A stretch of DNA of 41,129 nt from a virus: positions 1 to 41,129 of the IMG/VR virus record IMGVR_UViG_3300050033_000323; one strand, written 5' to 3'. The notes beneath the pieces were generated by a model. The model searched no databases and was not told the origin of the DNA. It saw only the letters and a list, made by a program, of their open reading frames with translations. Below are positions 5,918 through 13,682 of this stretch, one piece after another. Made by a program: the position numbers and the translations under genes. Each line of letters begins with the position of its first letter. Positions within the stretch are counted from its first letter, which is position 1.

Positions 5918-6532
5918 CTATTTTCCTATAGATAAAAAATCCTTAGTATCGTCGTGACCTAATTCTTTTCCTATTTGTTTAATGAAACTCTTAGGATTTT
6001 CACTATATTTATTCATTATATTAACGATGTCTTGTTCTTTTTCACGATTTAAACCGGTCTTATAATGAACAATATCACGAAGTGGCATAAACCAATAACC
6101 ATTTATATATGTTGCTTCATGTAATATTTGTGTTGTCGGTCTCGCTTGAAAATTAGCCCATTGACCCCCAGCTTTAGATGGGTCCCAATCATTAAATGCT
6201 TCTATTTCAGCACCGTTAGTTTTATATTTAAATGGTGAACCGTAAGGTACCTTACCATAATCCCAATATTTCTTATCTGGTATAACAATATCTAAATCAC
6301 CAATACTTGAATCTAATCCAAATACTTCTTTTAACTTAGGGTATAAATATAATCTGGCCGAACCAGCTATGAAATAAACCTTTTGGTCTGGTGCAATACC
6401 AAATCTATCAAATATAACCTTTTTAGATATATCTAATAATTCAGTTAATCTTGAATCTGGTGTTGTAGTTTCATCGATTAAACCCTCAAAATGTTCTAGT
6501 ATAATATCTTTATATATATTGAATAATTTCAT
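5918..6532 (-). CDS. nucleotidyltransferase-like protein with possible capsid-targeting N-terminus, 204 aa
   Basis: Start taken at MKLFNIYKDIILE rather than 15 codons upstream. The core GSARLYLY followed by SIGDLDIVIPD has the Gly-Ser and Asp-x-Asp signature of the polymerase-beta-type nucleotidyltransferase fold. The substrate cannot be told. The N-terminal amphipathic helix ends in I-L-E, as in T4 head proteins cut by prohead protease (inference). Three other proteins here share this feature. Confidence 0.6.
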   Translation of the reverse strand: MKLFNIYKDIILEHFEGLIDETTTPDSRLTELLDISKKVIFDRFGIAPDQKVYFIAGSARLYLYPKLKEVFGLDSSIGDLDIVIPDKKYWDYGKVPYGSPFKYKTNGAEIEAFNDWDPSKAGGQWANFQARPTTQILHEATYINGYWFMPLRDIVHYKTGLNREKEQDIVNIMNKYSENPKSFIKQIGKELGHDDTKDFLSIGK

Positions 6533-6620
6533 AACTATAAATATCTTAATATTGATAAAAAGCTCATTGTGACTCATAATTTAATAATAAGCCACAATAG
6601 GTGAGATATTGAGCTTTATT

Positions 6621-6698
6621 TGGTGGAGTATTTCGGCACCGACCCGAACTGATATTCTACTTGCAAAATAGATGTCCACCCAAGCAGACCCATACCCC
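6621..6698 (-). tRNA. tRNA-Ala (TGC), CCA encoded
   Basis: Acceptor GGGGTAT/ATACTCC has the G3-U70 pair that marks alanine tRNAs. D-arm GTC-TGCTTGGGTG-GAC. Anticodon arm TCTAT-TTTGCAA-GTAGA gives TGC. The T-arm TTCGG-GTCGGTG-CCGAA has an unusual loop. ACCA follows, so discriminator and CCA are encoded, unlike the array tRNAs. It stands alone between two protein genes. Confidence 0.75.
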
Positions 6699-6799
6699 AA
6701 TTTACAGGTTGGTTTTGATGAATTTGAATCATCTTAGTTTTGATTATTAGTCAATTCTGTTAACCTAGTTATTTGCTGTAACCAACCTTTTATTTTTAC

Positions 6800-7639
6800 T
6801 TAAACCTTTTCATATAATTTGATAAAATCTTTACCGTATTTATTAATAACATACGGTAGAATTTCTTTTTTAATATCCCATTTATATAATATCTGTATTT
6901 CATGTGGGAAATGCTTTAATTTAGCGTCTGTTAATTCTGAACTAAAATTTTTAATTTCAATATAATTACCGTCATCTAATATAAAATCGGGATAGTATTT
7001 ATGATTTTCACCCTCATACACATAATCAAATCCAATTTTATTCCTAGAAAAAATAATATTATTATCTAAATTATAAATAACCCAAGCTAATTCATAACTA
7101 CTATCACACCAATAACTTTTATACCAACCACATTTACCACGACTAGAACCTCTTTTTACACCACCAGAGCATTTCAACCAACATTCTTTATGGTATTTTC
7201 TTATTTGATTATCTTTATGTATTATATCTTCACTACAATATAAACATTTTGTTGTCGTATCTTTATTTTTAATGAATTTACCACGTCTTAACTCACCATA
7301 AATCTTATTAGCTAATTTTACGTTATCCGAATTTTTACATGTTTCAGACAATTTTAATTTATATTCATCACTTCTAATACGACTATTAGCACAACTATTC
7401 GAACAAAAATATTTTGCCTTTTTCGGTTTATCCGTATTATATTCTTTTATAATAATATTTATACCACATTTAAAACACTTAACCTCAAATTCTACCCACT
7501 TTTTACTATTTGTAACTCTTCTTCTTTCAATACTTTCAACACTTAATTTTTTCCCAGTACATTGATGTTTATTTTGACAACTAACATCACAATATTTATT
7601 CTTAACCGGTTTACCACAATTTAAACATTCATTACAAAT
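6800..7639 (-). CDS. zinc-ribbon PD-(D/E)XK homing-type endonuclease, start unclear
   Basis: Three cysteine clusters come first (CLNCG..YCDVSC, CFKCG..YFCSNSC, CLYCSE..YHKECW), then a nuclease core: YYPDFILDDGNYIEIKN carries the PD and E-x-K residues. The frame is open from 7645 but has no ATG; the first TTG (7349-7351) would discard two zinc ribbons. ATG at 7630-7632 is one frame off, so a missing T in the TTT at 7623-7625 would give MNVLNCGKPV. Likely frameshift, or an ATT start at 7637-7639. Confidence 0.65.
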   Translation of the reverse strand: MCNECLNCGKPVKNKYCDVSCQNKHQCTGKKLSVESIERRRVTNSKKWVEFEVKCFKCGINIIIKEYNTDKPKKAKYFCSNSCANSRIRSDEYKLKLSETCKNSDNVKLANKIYGELRRGKFIKNKDTTTKCLYCSEDIIHKDNQIRKYHKECWLKCSGGVKRGSSRGKCGWYKSYWCDSSYELAWVIYNLDNNIIFSRNKIGFDYVYEGENHKYYPDFILDDGNYIEIKNFSSELTDAKLKHFPHEIQILYKWDIKKEILPYVINKYGKDFIKLYEKV

Positions 7640-7947
7640 ATAGCATTATTTAAATCCTGATTATTTGATAATATACTTATAGTACCACCATTTTGAGATT
7701 GTTGATAAGCCATAACACCATCTTTATTATTGGGATAAATACCTTTATTATCTGTAAAACCTTTCACTAATTCAGGTTTACCCATTGGTTGATTAATAAG
7801 CATTATATTATGTTGTTGTGCTAATTTACCAGCAAATTGTGGTAATGATTCTTCAGATTCATTAATAATACTTCTACCAGCATTTTGTCTTTGTTCGGTT
7901 AACATATTAACCTTTTGAATGTTTTTAATTTTATCAATTCTACGCAT
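7621..7947 (-). CDS. hypothetical protein with possible capsid-targeting N-terminus, 108 aa
   Basis: Start at MRRIDKIKNIQK. The 17 codons upstream are hydrophobic and overlap the terminator at 7982-8013, so they are excluded. The N-terminal helix ends MLTEQR, an L-T-E site. The rest is Gln/Asn-rich with no recognised domain. Its stop overlaps the 5' end of the zinc-ribbon nuclease, which may have invaded its 3' end. Confidence 0.55.
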   Translation of the reverse strand: MRRIDKIKNIQKVNMLTEQRQNAGRSIINESEESLPQFAGKLAQQHNIMLINQPMGKPELVKGFTDNKGIYPNNKDGVMAYQQSQNGGTISILSNNQDLNNAIFVMNV

Positions 7948-7981
7948 AATAATTAGTTTTATTATAAATATCATATAAAAT

Positions 7982-8013
7982 AAAAAAAACCTTATCAATT
8001 TCTTGATAAGGTT
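7982..8013 (-). terminator. intrinsic terminator
   Basis: 11-bp stem AACCTTATCAA/TTGATAAGGTT with a 4-nt loop. On the minus strand it is followed by TTTTTTTTATTTTA. It ends the lipoprotein transcript. Confidence 0.85.
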
Positions 8014-8034
8014 TACTTTTTGAAATAATATTAC

Positions 8035-8217
8035 TTATTTCTTAACAGTTGTATCAAGTGTTGCAGTATCAACTTTAGTTGTATCAACAGCTGTTGTGTC
8101 AACTTTAACTGAGTCGATAGCTGTGCTATCAGCATTAGTTGTTGATTCGGTTGAAGTTTTACAACTTGCTACTCCGATAACTAATGCAACGCTTAATAAT
8201 AAAAAGATTTTTTTCAT
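8035..8217 (-). CDS. small lipoprotein with Val-Asp-Thr repeats, 60 aa
   Basis: A signal peptide (MKKIFLLLSVALVIGVASC) ends in a lipobox with Cys19. The mature part is only Thr, Asp, Val, Ala and Lys in repeats such as VDTTKVDT. It has its own promoter (8264-8294) and terminator (7982-8013). It would be lipid-anchored in the host envelope; a superinfection-exclusion role is possible but unproven. Confidence 0.75.
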   Translation of the reverse strand: MKKIFLLLSVALVIGVASCKTSTESTTNADSTAIDSVKVDTTAVDTTKVDTATLDTTVKK

Positions 8218-8263
8218 AATAGATTTGGTTTTAAATTAATTAATTTATTTTTTATCTGAGGTA

Positions 8264-8294
8264 CAAAGATACTAAAAATTTTAATATATGTCAA
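8264..8294 (-). promoter_or_regulatory. Bacteroidetes-type promoter
   Basis: TTG (8294-8292), N20, TATCTTTG (8271-8264). It drives the lipoprotein gene and overlaps nothing else. Confidence 0.8.
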
Positions 8295-8310
8295 GTGTTT
8301 TTGACATTAT

Positions 8311-8703
8311 TTATAATGGCTCGTCAAATATTACATTCCATGAATTTAATGGTACCCATTCATTAAATTTAGTTAGTATTTCTAAACTATTAGAAGGTAC
8401 GGGTGTAAAGGTGATATATTCTTCACCCTTATTTTTGGCTATTCTGGGTGATATTTTAAATGTATTATTTAATTTTGTCCTTAAAATAACCATTTTATCT
8501 AAACCACCTTTTGCTTTGGCGTAATACTTAGCATAATCTAAATTATTTATGAATGATATTGATGGTTGTTCTTCACCAGTATTGTTAGCTTTCATGAATC
8601 CAGTATTTTGGATATTCAAAGCTTGACCTTTACCGGTACCATGGTATATAAAATTACCATCTGCGATATATTCTCTTAATAATTGTTTAATTAATTGTTT
8701 CAT
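8311..8703 (-). CDS. ADP-ribosyltransferase-fold-like protein, 130 aa
   Basis: The pattern FIYHGT..(A/I)..I...GF, then ISFINNLDYAKYYA, then VILRTKL, follows the H-Y / S / strand order of PARP-like and phage ADP-ribosyltransferases. A clear catalytic Glu is not assured, so activity is uncertain. The N-terminus MKQLIKQLLREYI ends in L-R-E, a possible prohead-protease site. T4 Alt, a packaged ADP-ribosyltransferase, has a comparable leader; the analogy is inference. Confidence 0.5.
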   Translation of the reverse strand: MKQLIKQLLREYIADGNFIYHGTGKGQALNIQNTGFMKANNTGEEQPSISFINNLDYAKYYAKAKGGLDKMVILRTKLNNTFKISPRIAKNKGEEYITFTPVPSNSLEILTKFNEWVPLNSWNVIFDEPL

Positions 8704-8750
8704 ATATTATAAATATTTGACTTTTTAGAATAATTGATTATAATATATGT

Positions 8751-8800
8751 ATTAAATATAATAATAATGTATAAAATTAAATATAATAATAATGTATAAA
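8751..8800. repeat. 25-nt tandem duplication spanning a start codon
   Basis: Two exact copies of a 25-nt unit (8751-8775, 8776-8800) each contain AATGTATAAA. The first ATG (8767) stops after ten codons; the second (8792) opens the 58-aa gene. Confidence 0.85.
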
Positions 8801-8968
8801 ATTAATAAAAAATACCCTATTAATTATGAAGATGTCTTATTATACGGCATTAATTTGTTAACTAATGAACATATTACCACTATTGGTTATAGAGTAAAGA
8901 TTGAAGATAGGTTTATTACACCACCAAATGGTTGGATGGTTAATTTTACTCATTACAATAAATTATAG
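8792..8968 (+). CDS. hypothetical protein, 58 aa
   Basis: ATG at 8792 lies in the second copy of the tandem repeat; TAG at 8966-8968. Sequence such as YGINLLTNEHITTIGYRVKI suggests a small mixed alpha/beta protein. Seven bases separate it from the downstream GIY-YIG-like gene, so the two form a plus-strand pair. Function unknown. Confidence 0.5.
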   Translation: MYKINKKYPINYEDVLLYGINLLTNEHITTIGYRVKIEDRFITPPNGWMVNFTHYNKL

Positions 8969-8975
8969 TATAGTT

Positions 8976-9299
8976 ATGAGTGGGTGGGTATATTTTTTAC
9001 ATAATTGGTCTGATGGTGAAGATTTATATAAGATAGGTATAAGTAAGCATGAGGATATTTCTAAAAGAATAAAACAGCTTAGTACCGGGAATCCTCATGA
9101 TATATTATTAGTGGCAAAATATAAAAGTGATAATTATAATAGAATTGAAACTATGTTACATAATCACTTCTATAAAGAACGTAAAAAGGGTGAATGGTTT
9201 AGTTTGGATTATGATAAATCAACACAATTTTTAATAAAATGTGATGACTTTGATAGAATAATAACTCTACTAAAAAAAGAAAACCCGTTCTACAAATAA
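8976..9299 (+). CDS. T5orf172/MUG113-type GIY-YIG domain protein, 107 aa
   Basis: Start at MSGWVYFLHNW (the frame is open 25 codons further up inside the previous gene). VYFLHNW..DLYKIGISK gives the GIY-YIG-like strand pair. SKRIKQLSTGNP and ETMLHNHF..ERKKGEWFSL follow the T5orf172/MUG113 pattern, with the late Glu. Probably a DNA nuclease, possibly mobile. Confidence 0.7.
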   Translation: MSGWVYFLHNWSDGEDLYKIGISKHEDISKRIKQLSTGNPHDILLVAKYKSDNYNRIETMLHNHFYKERKKGEWFSLDYDKSTQFLIKCDDFDRIITLLKKENPFYK

Positions 9300-9302
9300 T
9301 AA

Positions 9303-9956
9303 TTATATTTTATCAAAAATCCAATCATCGGTAACTAAACCATCTGAATAAATTACTTTGAATGTATCTTTGGTTTCAACATCTATTTTATTTTGACCTA
9401 TTGTATTTATAAAACAACAACTAAATGCTGGTGCATTTTTACCTTTAGCATACTTACATAATCTTTTAACTGAAACATCAATATTATTCTTAGTAAAATA
9501 ATAAGTACAACCTTTCGTTATTAATTCGTCGGATGAATACCCAATAACTGGATTATTAGATTCAAAAAATTCATTAGCCGCAATAAAATTACTATCATCT
9601 ACTTTCTTCAATTCCGTTAATCTTAATCTATCAGCTTTAAACCAATTTGAAAGTTCTATCATCTTTTCAACGGCAATTGGTTTTTCTTCGTCATTATAAC
9701 TATTATTAAACGTTGAATTAATCGAAAACATAAATTTTCTATTAATTAAAGAATTTTTAATTTCTTCAAATGAAATATTTCTTCCTAATATTTCACTATG
9801 TTTATTCTCATTAAAATGATGTATTGAAACCTGTAATTCATCTATTAAATCATTCAATATATTAACCCTTTCAGGTGTTAATAATGAACCATTTGTATTT
9901 AAAACAATTCTATCTTTATACGGTCTTATTTTTTTTAATAAGTTCAATAACATCAT
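9303..9956 (-). CDS. radical-SAM protein, C-terminal part (frameshifted)
   Basis: It continues the N-terminal part at 9916-10179 one frame over. KKIRPYKDRIVLNTNGSLL is the strand and NTNG motif that should follow the GGEP region. Later Cys residues (GCTYYF, RLCKYAKG, CCFIN) could hold a second cluster. The in-frame ATG at 9954-9956 is an artefact of the shift. Confidence 0.65.
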   Translation of the reverse strand: MMLLNLLKKIRPYKDRIVLNTNGSLLTPERVNILNDLIDELQVSIHHFNENKHSEILGRNISFEEIKNSLINRKFMFSINSTFNNSYNDEEKPIAVEKMIELSNWFKADRLRLTELKKVDDSNFIAANEFFESNNPVIGYSSDELITKGCTYYFTKNNIDVSVKRLCKYAKGKNAPAFSCCFINTIGQNKIDVETKDTFKVIYSDGLVTDDWIFDKI

Positions 9957-10179
9957 AAAAATTTAAGAATGGTTCACCTCCAGTTATTATAACTGTTTTA
10001 TAATCAATATATAAAATTGCCTCATCTGATATTTTTTCAATATTAATATTATTTGTTTTATAACCGCCTTTATCAACGCAAAACGAACAACTACAATTAC
10101 AAGTATTATTAATTTTAATAGATAACATTTTAGTAGCATCTTTACTACATAAATTTTCTTTGTGAGGTATTAATTTCAT
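9916..10179 (-). CDS. radical-SAM protein, N-terminal part (frameshifted)
   Basis: CNCSCSFC is the CxxxCxxC 4Fe-4S motif and VIITGGEPFLNF the SAM-binding GGE motif. The frame ends just after a run of eight A (plus-strand T at 9929-9936). Seven A would join it to the downstream part, giving roughly 290 residues. No other queuosine or cofactor genes are near, so the product is unnamed. Sequencing error, decay or transcriptional slippage are all possible. Confidence 0.7.
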   Translation of the reverse strand: MKLIPHKENLCSKDATKMLSIKINNTCNCSCSFCVDKGGYKTNNINIEKISDEAILYIDYKTVIITGGEPFLNFYDVIELIKKNKTV

Positions 10180-10182
10180 ATT

Positions 10183-11220
10183 CTATAATTTTCTTATTTG
10201 TAATAGTAAATCATTAACAAATTCTCCATCACAAATATCTGGAAGATTTGAATTTTGATATAATTCATCTAACCTCTTAACATCAAGTTCAGCCTTATCT
10301 AGGACTTCATCTAATGATAATTCACCTCTTCTTATTGATAATAGGAATTCAGCATTAGGTCTTTTAACATTGAATGTACCGGTTTCAGCGATTTCAATTG
10401 CCATATCTAATAGTCTTCTGCAATGCATTAAGTTTTTACCGTCAATTTTTTGATTATGGTTTTTAACCTCGGTATATTTAGCAATATTTCTATTTTCTAA
10501 CCATTCTTGATATTCTTTATAATCTTTACAATGGGTTGAATAACCTTCCATATTGAAATTAATCATAGTTAATGGTTCCAAAAATATTGGTATGGATGAT
10601 AATCTAGGTTCGTTACTATTTTCTAGAAATATACCTTTAAATTTAAATTCATTATCCTCTGAACTATCATAATATAATGCATAACTATTTTTAAAATGAT
10701 TAAGTTTAACTAAACCACATTTTTCTTGTTCAAGTCCGTAATCTTCTAAATATTTACTTAATGGCATGGTTTTACCGTCTACATATGCATGGGTGAAATC
10801 AATAGGGGTTTTTCTTGAAACCCTATCCATTTCCCAGTTTTGTTTTTTATCCAAACATCTAGCTTTTTTGATTTGAGCTAATGCATAACCACCAAATGAG
10901 TCTCGACATTTTTTAGTTAAGAATTTTTCTCTATGTTTAACCATCAATTGATATTGTGGTGATGTTTGTAATATACATTCTTCAGGGGCAAAGATGAGTT
11001 CTAACATTCCGGGATTTGCTGTTTGAAGCAATTGAATGAATCTTCTTACCTCATAATAACATTCATCTTTAGTTACATCAATTTGTTCTTTATAATTAAA
11101 CGTTATTAAATCATCAATGCTCTGCATGTAAATACCTTTAATATCAACATCGGATGTTGCGATATTTGTACCATATGATTGGCTACCAACTATGGTTTTA
11201 AAAATCAAGTTCTCTTTCAT
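10183..11220 (-). CDS. RlaP-type predicted nucleotidyltransferase, 345 aa
   Basis: The N-terminus has VGSQSYGTNIATSDVDIKGI, the Gly-Ser and Asp-x-Asp motif of polymerase-beta-fold nucleotidyltransferases of the PF10127/RlaP type, which are often found with RNA ligases. Length fits the family. It precedes the radical-SAM pair in the minus-strand operon. It would transfer a nucleotide to RNA or another acceptor; the substrate is unknown. Two RNA ligases in the window support an RNA-related role. Confidence 0.75.
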   Translation of the reverse strand: MKENLIFKTIVGSQSYGTNIATSDVDIKGIYMQSIDDLITFNYKEQIDVTKDECYYEVRRFIQLLQTANPGMLELIFAPEECILQTSPQYQLMVKHREKFLTKKCRDSFGGYALAQIKKARCLDKKQNWEMDRVSRKTPIDFTHAYVDGKTMPLSKYLEDYGLEQEKCGLVKLNHFKNSYALYYDSSEDNEFKFKGIFLENSNEPRLSSIPIFLEPLTMINFNMEGYSTHCKDYKEYQEWLENRNIAKYTEVKNHNQKIDGKNLMHCRRLLDMAIEIAETGTFNVKRPNAEFLLSIRRGELSLDEVLDKAELDVKRLDELYQNSNLPDICDGEFVNDLLLQIRKL

Positions 11221-11483
11221 TATTTTATTTTTACTTCTTTAATTAAATGTTCTCTTGTATTTAACTCATCTTTTATATTGGTTAATAATGCAATATCTTT
11301 AATAAACAAATCGTTATTACTACAATAGCCAATTGTCCAACCAATTACATTTTCACCGTTTTCATCTACTACTGGGTCATTGCCATTCATAATAGTACCA
11401 TGTTCGTATAGTGATAAACACGTTTTTCTGTGACTTCTATAATATGCTAATAATCGTTTAGTCGTTAATTTCTTTAAATCCAT
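11220..11483 (-). CDS. hypothetical protein, 87 aa
   Basis: Its stop touches the start of the RlaP-like gene. The N-terminus LKKLTTKRLLAYYRSHRK is very basic. This opening occurs in unnamed phage proteins. An N-terminal helix, then a mixed acidic region with CSNNDLFIKDIALLTNI. No enzymatic motif seen. Confidence 0.65.
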   Translation of the reverse strand: MDLKKLTTKRLLAYYRSHRKTCLSLYEHGTIMNGNDPVVDENGENVIGWTIGYCSNNDLFIKDIALLTNIKDELNTREHLIKEVKIK

Positions 11484-11485
11484 AT

Positions 11486-12502
11486 TTATTCTCTTTGATA
11501 ATCAAATTCACAAGTTTTAATAACTTGTTTAAGGTTATCTAATGTGTCAGCAAAGATAAGAAAACCATGTTTTTTAAGATTTATTTTGCCATATGCTTTG
11601 TCACACATAAAACCATCAACCTCATCAACTTCTCTCATATCACCACATACATAATATTCATTAGTTGTTGGGCAATCTTTAATGAATGCGTGACCATGAA
11701 TCATATAATTAACATCTTGATGCATATTATATAACATAACCTGAATTGGTGTATCTACTGAAGGTTTATTGACACCACTATAAAATATTTTACCTAATTG
11801 TTGGTCAGGTACATCGAACCAAGCTAATATCATATCTTCTGGTGTTAATGATTCTTTATTAGAATTTCTTGGTGAAACAAAAACATAATCATATTCAACT
11901 TTCATAGCCGGAAATAATTTTTGACATCTAGTTGAAATATTGCCAAAAAATCTAGTCCCACATGACGTTTGAATGAATTCAGTTAAAGATTTATTAACTT
12001 CAATAAATTCAACCAAGTCGTTATTTCGTTCTATACCTTCAATGTCTTGTCTTTCACTATTTATCCTCCAAGCCTCATTTGTGAAAGCGTAAAACTCTTT
12101 AATTGAATTACATAATTCAGAAATTTCACTACCGGTATACCAAGTATTACCAAGCGCATCTATTAGTTCAAAAACAAATTTTTCACCCGGATATATAGCG
12201 ATAACAGCATTACCACGCATTTTGAATATCCTAGATACCGCTTCAGCTCTTAAATAACCTTCACGCATTACCTTAGAACAAATAAGGACATTACCATTAG
12301 ACTTTTTAGGGTATTGTTTTGGGGTTTCATTTGTTATATTTGGCATCCAAATAATCAAATCCATATTCATTTCATGTGGTAAAGATTCTAAAGTACCACC
12401 ATTTATAGTTTCAACTTCTTCGAATTCATAACCTATCTTAGTTACTACCGATGATGCTTTAGATTCATCACCAAAATTTCCACCAACTATTAATGTTTTC
12501 AT
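11486..12502 (-). CDS. two-part protein with C-terminal class II aldolase/adducin-like domain, 338 aa
   Basis: The N-terminal half begins MKTLIVGGNFG with a Rossmann-like strand-loop. From about residue 175 the aldolase II pattern appears: FFGNISTR, FVSPRNSNKESLTPEDM, then VDTPIQVMLYNMHQDVNYMI and HGHAF supplying the metal-binding H-x-H. These aldolases act on phosphorylated sugars. It starts just downstream of the 12529-12559 promoter, heading a four-gene run. The exact reaction is unknown. Confidence 0.6.
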   Translation of the reverse strand: MKTLIVGGNFGDESKASSVVTKIGYEFEEVETINGGTLESLPHEMNMDLIIWMPNITNETPKQYPKKSNGNVLICSKVMREGYLRAEAVSRIFKMRGNAVIAIYPGEKFVFELIDALGNTWYTGSEISELCNSIKEFYAFTNEAWRINSERQDIEGIERNNDLVEFIEVNKSLTEFIQTSCGTRFFGNISTRCQKLFPAMKVEYDYVFVSPRNSNKESLTPEDMILAWFDVPDQQLGKIFYSGVNKPSVDTPIQVMLYNMHQDVNYMIHGHAFIKDCPTTNEYYVCGDMREVDEVDGFMCDKAYGKINLKKHGFLIFADTLDNLKQVIKTCEFDYQRE

Positions 12503-12528
12503 ATTATATGTTTTTAATTATTACTTCG

Positions 12529-12559
12529 CAAAGATAACGTAAAAAAACGAGACTTGCAA
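12529..12559 (-). promoter_or_regulatory. Bacteroidetes-type promoter
   Basis: TTG (12559-12557), N20, TATCTTTG (12536-12529). Its TTG lies in the loop of the terminator at 12541-12572. Confidence 0.75.
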
Positions 12560-12572
12560 ATAAATCTCGTTT
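12541..12572 (-). terminator. intrinsic terminator overlapping a promoter
   Basis: 8-bp stem AAACGAGA/TCTCGTTT, minus-strand tail of seven T. It closes the transcript of 12579-14634 and shares bases with the next promoter. Confidence 0.8.
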
Positions 12573-12578
12573 TTATTA

Positions 12579-12989
12579 TTATGATTCTGAATAAACTACT
12601 ATTGGTATATCTAATATTACCAAGTTACGCTTATCTAATTCAGTTATTATTTCATTTATTTTTTTATGGGGTAGATGTTGAACCTTAATTTCCCACCGTT
12701 CATATAAACACCATTCATTTTCAGTACCAACTAAATTAGGGTATAATTTCTTTGAATCATGATATTCTAACCACATATTAACACCGGCTAAATCAAAATT
12801 TTCTTTAATATACTTTAAAAAAGACTCTAAAATTTTGTGACGTGCATCATGTGATATCTCGGTATCTTCTACGTAGATATATGTTTCCTGTATTTCACCT
12901 TCTTCTAAATAATCATCCTCATAAAAATCATCCCAAATATTAATTGGTATTGGTTCCATTTTATCCATAGTCTTAAAATTGTGGTTCAT
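12579..12989 (-). CDS. hypothetical protein, 136 aa
   Basis: ATG at 12987-12989 overlaps the previous gene by 17 bp; an ATG seven codons on (MDKMEPIPIN) is an alternative. An acidic, aromatic N-terminus (WDDFYEDDYLEEGE) precedes an alpha/beta body. No family recognised. Followed by the terminator at 12541-12572. Confidence 0.65.
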   Translation of the reverse strand: MNHNFKTMDKMEPIPINIWDDFYEDDYLEEGEIQETYIYVEDTEISHDARHKILESFLKYIKENFDLAGVNMWLEYHDSKKLYPNLVGTENEWCLYERWEIKVQHLPHKKINEIITELDKRNLVILDIPIVVYSES

Positions 12990-13275
12990 GATGAACCGGT
13001 TTTGGGTATACTCGTTTTTTATGTTTTATCTTTAGGTTATCCGGTAAATAATCACCAAATTCCCAAATCATATTTGTCTTAGCTAAAATATGATAATTAT
13101 CATTAATATCAAAATCTTTAGCTAAAATATTCCAATTGACACCTTTAGTCATACCCTTATTAACTGAACTAACTTTAGTCCAATCAGTAATACTTATTTT
13201 AGCCATATTGAACATCTCATCCAATTGTTGATTCGTTATAATTTCAGCTATTTTTCTTGCGTCTTGCTTATTCAT
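12973..13275 (-). CDS. hypothetical protein, 100 aa
   Basis: Starts MNKQDARKIAEIITNQQLDE, a helical opening, and ends in a basic His/Pro-rich tail. Overlaps both neighbours by a few bases, as in coupled phage operons. Function unknown. Confidence 0.6.
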   Translation of the reverse strand: MNKQDARKIAEIITNQQLDEMFNMAKISITDWTKVSSVNKGMTKGVNWNILAKDFDINDNYHILAKTNMIWEFGDYLPDNLKIKHKKRVYPKPVHHEPQF

Positions 13276-13460
13276 ACCCCATTTTCTTTAATTAATGTAC
13301 TTAATTTCTTAAAATCACTATTTATTTTAAGTAATAAGTCAACCTCATCTTTTTTTAATAGATGTGATTTACTTAAAACACTATTACAGCTTATTCTACT
13401 ATTAATGGATGCGTATAATTGTTTTCTATACATAAAATATATAAAACCGTTAGTATTCAT
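13272..13460 (-). CDS. hypothetical protein, 62 aa
   Basis: The C-terminal half is a charged helix (KKDEVDLLLKINSDFKKLST). The stop overlaps the next ATG (ATGA). No family recognised. Confidence 0.5.
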   Translation of the reverse strand: MNTNGFIYFMYRKQLYASINSRISCNSVLSKSHLLKKDEVDLLLKINSDFKKLSTLIKENGV

Positions 13461-13461
13461 A

Positions 13462-13680
13462 TTATAATTTCATTTTAATAAAAGTATAATTACTATGTAT
13501 TAAATCGATTACATTAACACCACAGAAAACGAATATTATAGTCCAAATAATAGTGAACATTATTACAACGAATAGGTATATTAAAATACCCAATTCTTCT
13601 TTACAACTTCTAGGTGCTAATATATACATTAATGCACATATCAAAAACCAAGTTATTAAATCTAATGCATGAAAATCCAT
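13462..13680 (-). CDS. two-helix membrane protein, 72 aa
   Basis: Two hydrophobic segments, about residues 8-23 (LITWFLICALMYILA) and 32-58 (ILIYLFVVIMFTIIWTIIF), are joined by a short charged loop with Cys. Probable inner-membrane protein; topology and role unknown. Confidence 0.6.
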   Translation of the reverse strand: MDFHALDLITWFLICALMYILAPRSCKEELGILIYLFVVIMFTIIWTIIFVFCGVNVIDLIHSNYTFIKMKL

Positions 13681-13682
13681 AA

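Noticed and set aside
9303-10179. QueE (7-deazaguanine synthase)
   Set aside because: The radical-SAM motifs fit loosely, but no other preQ0 genes are near and the C-terminal cysteines do not suit QueE.
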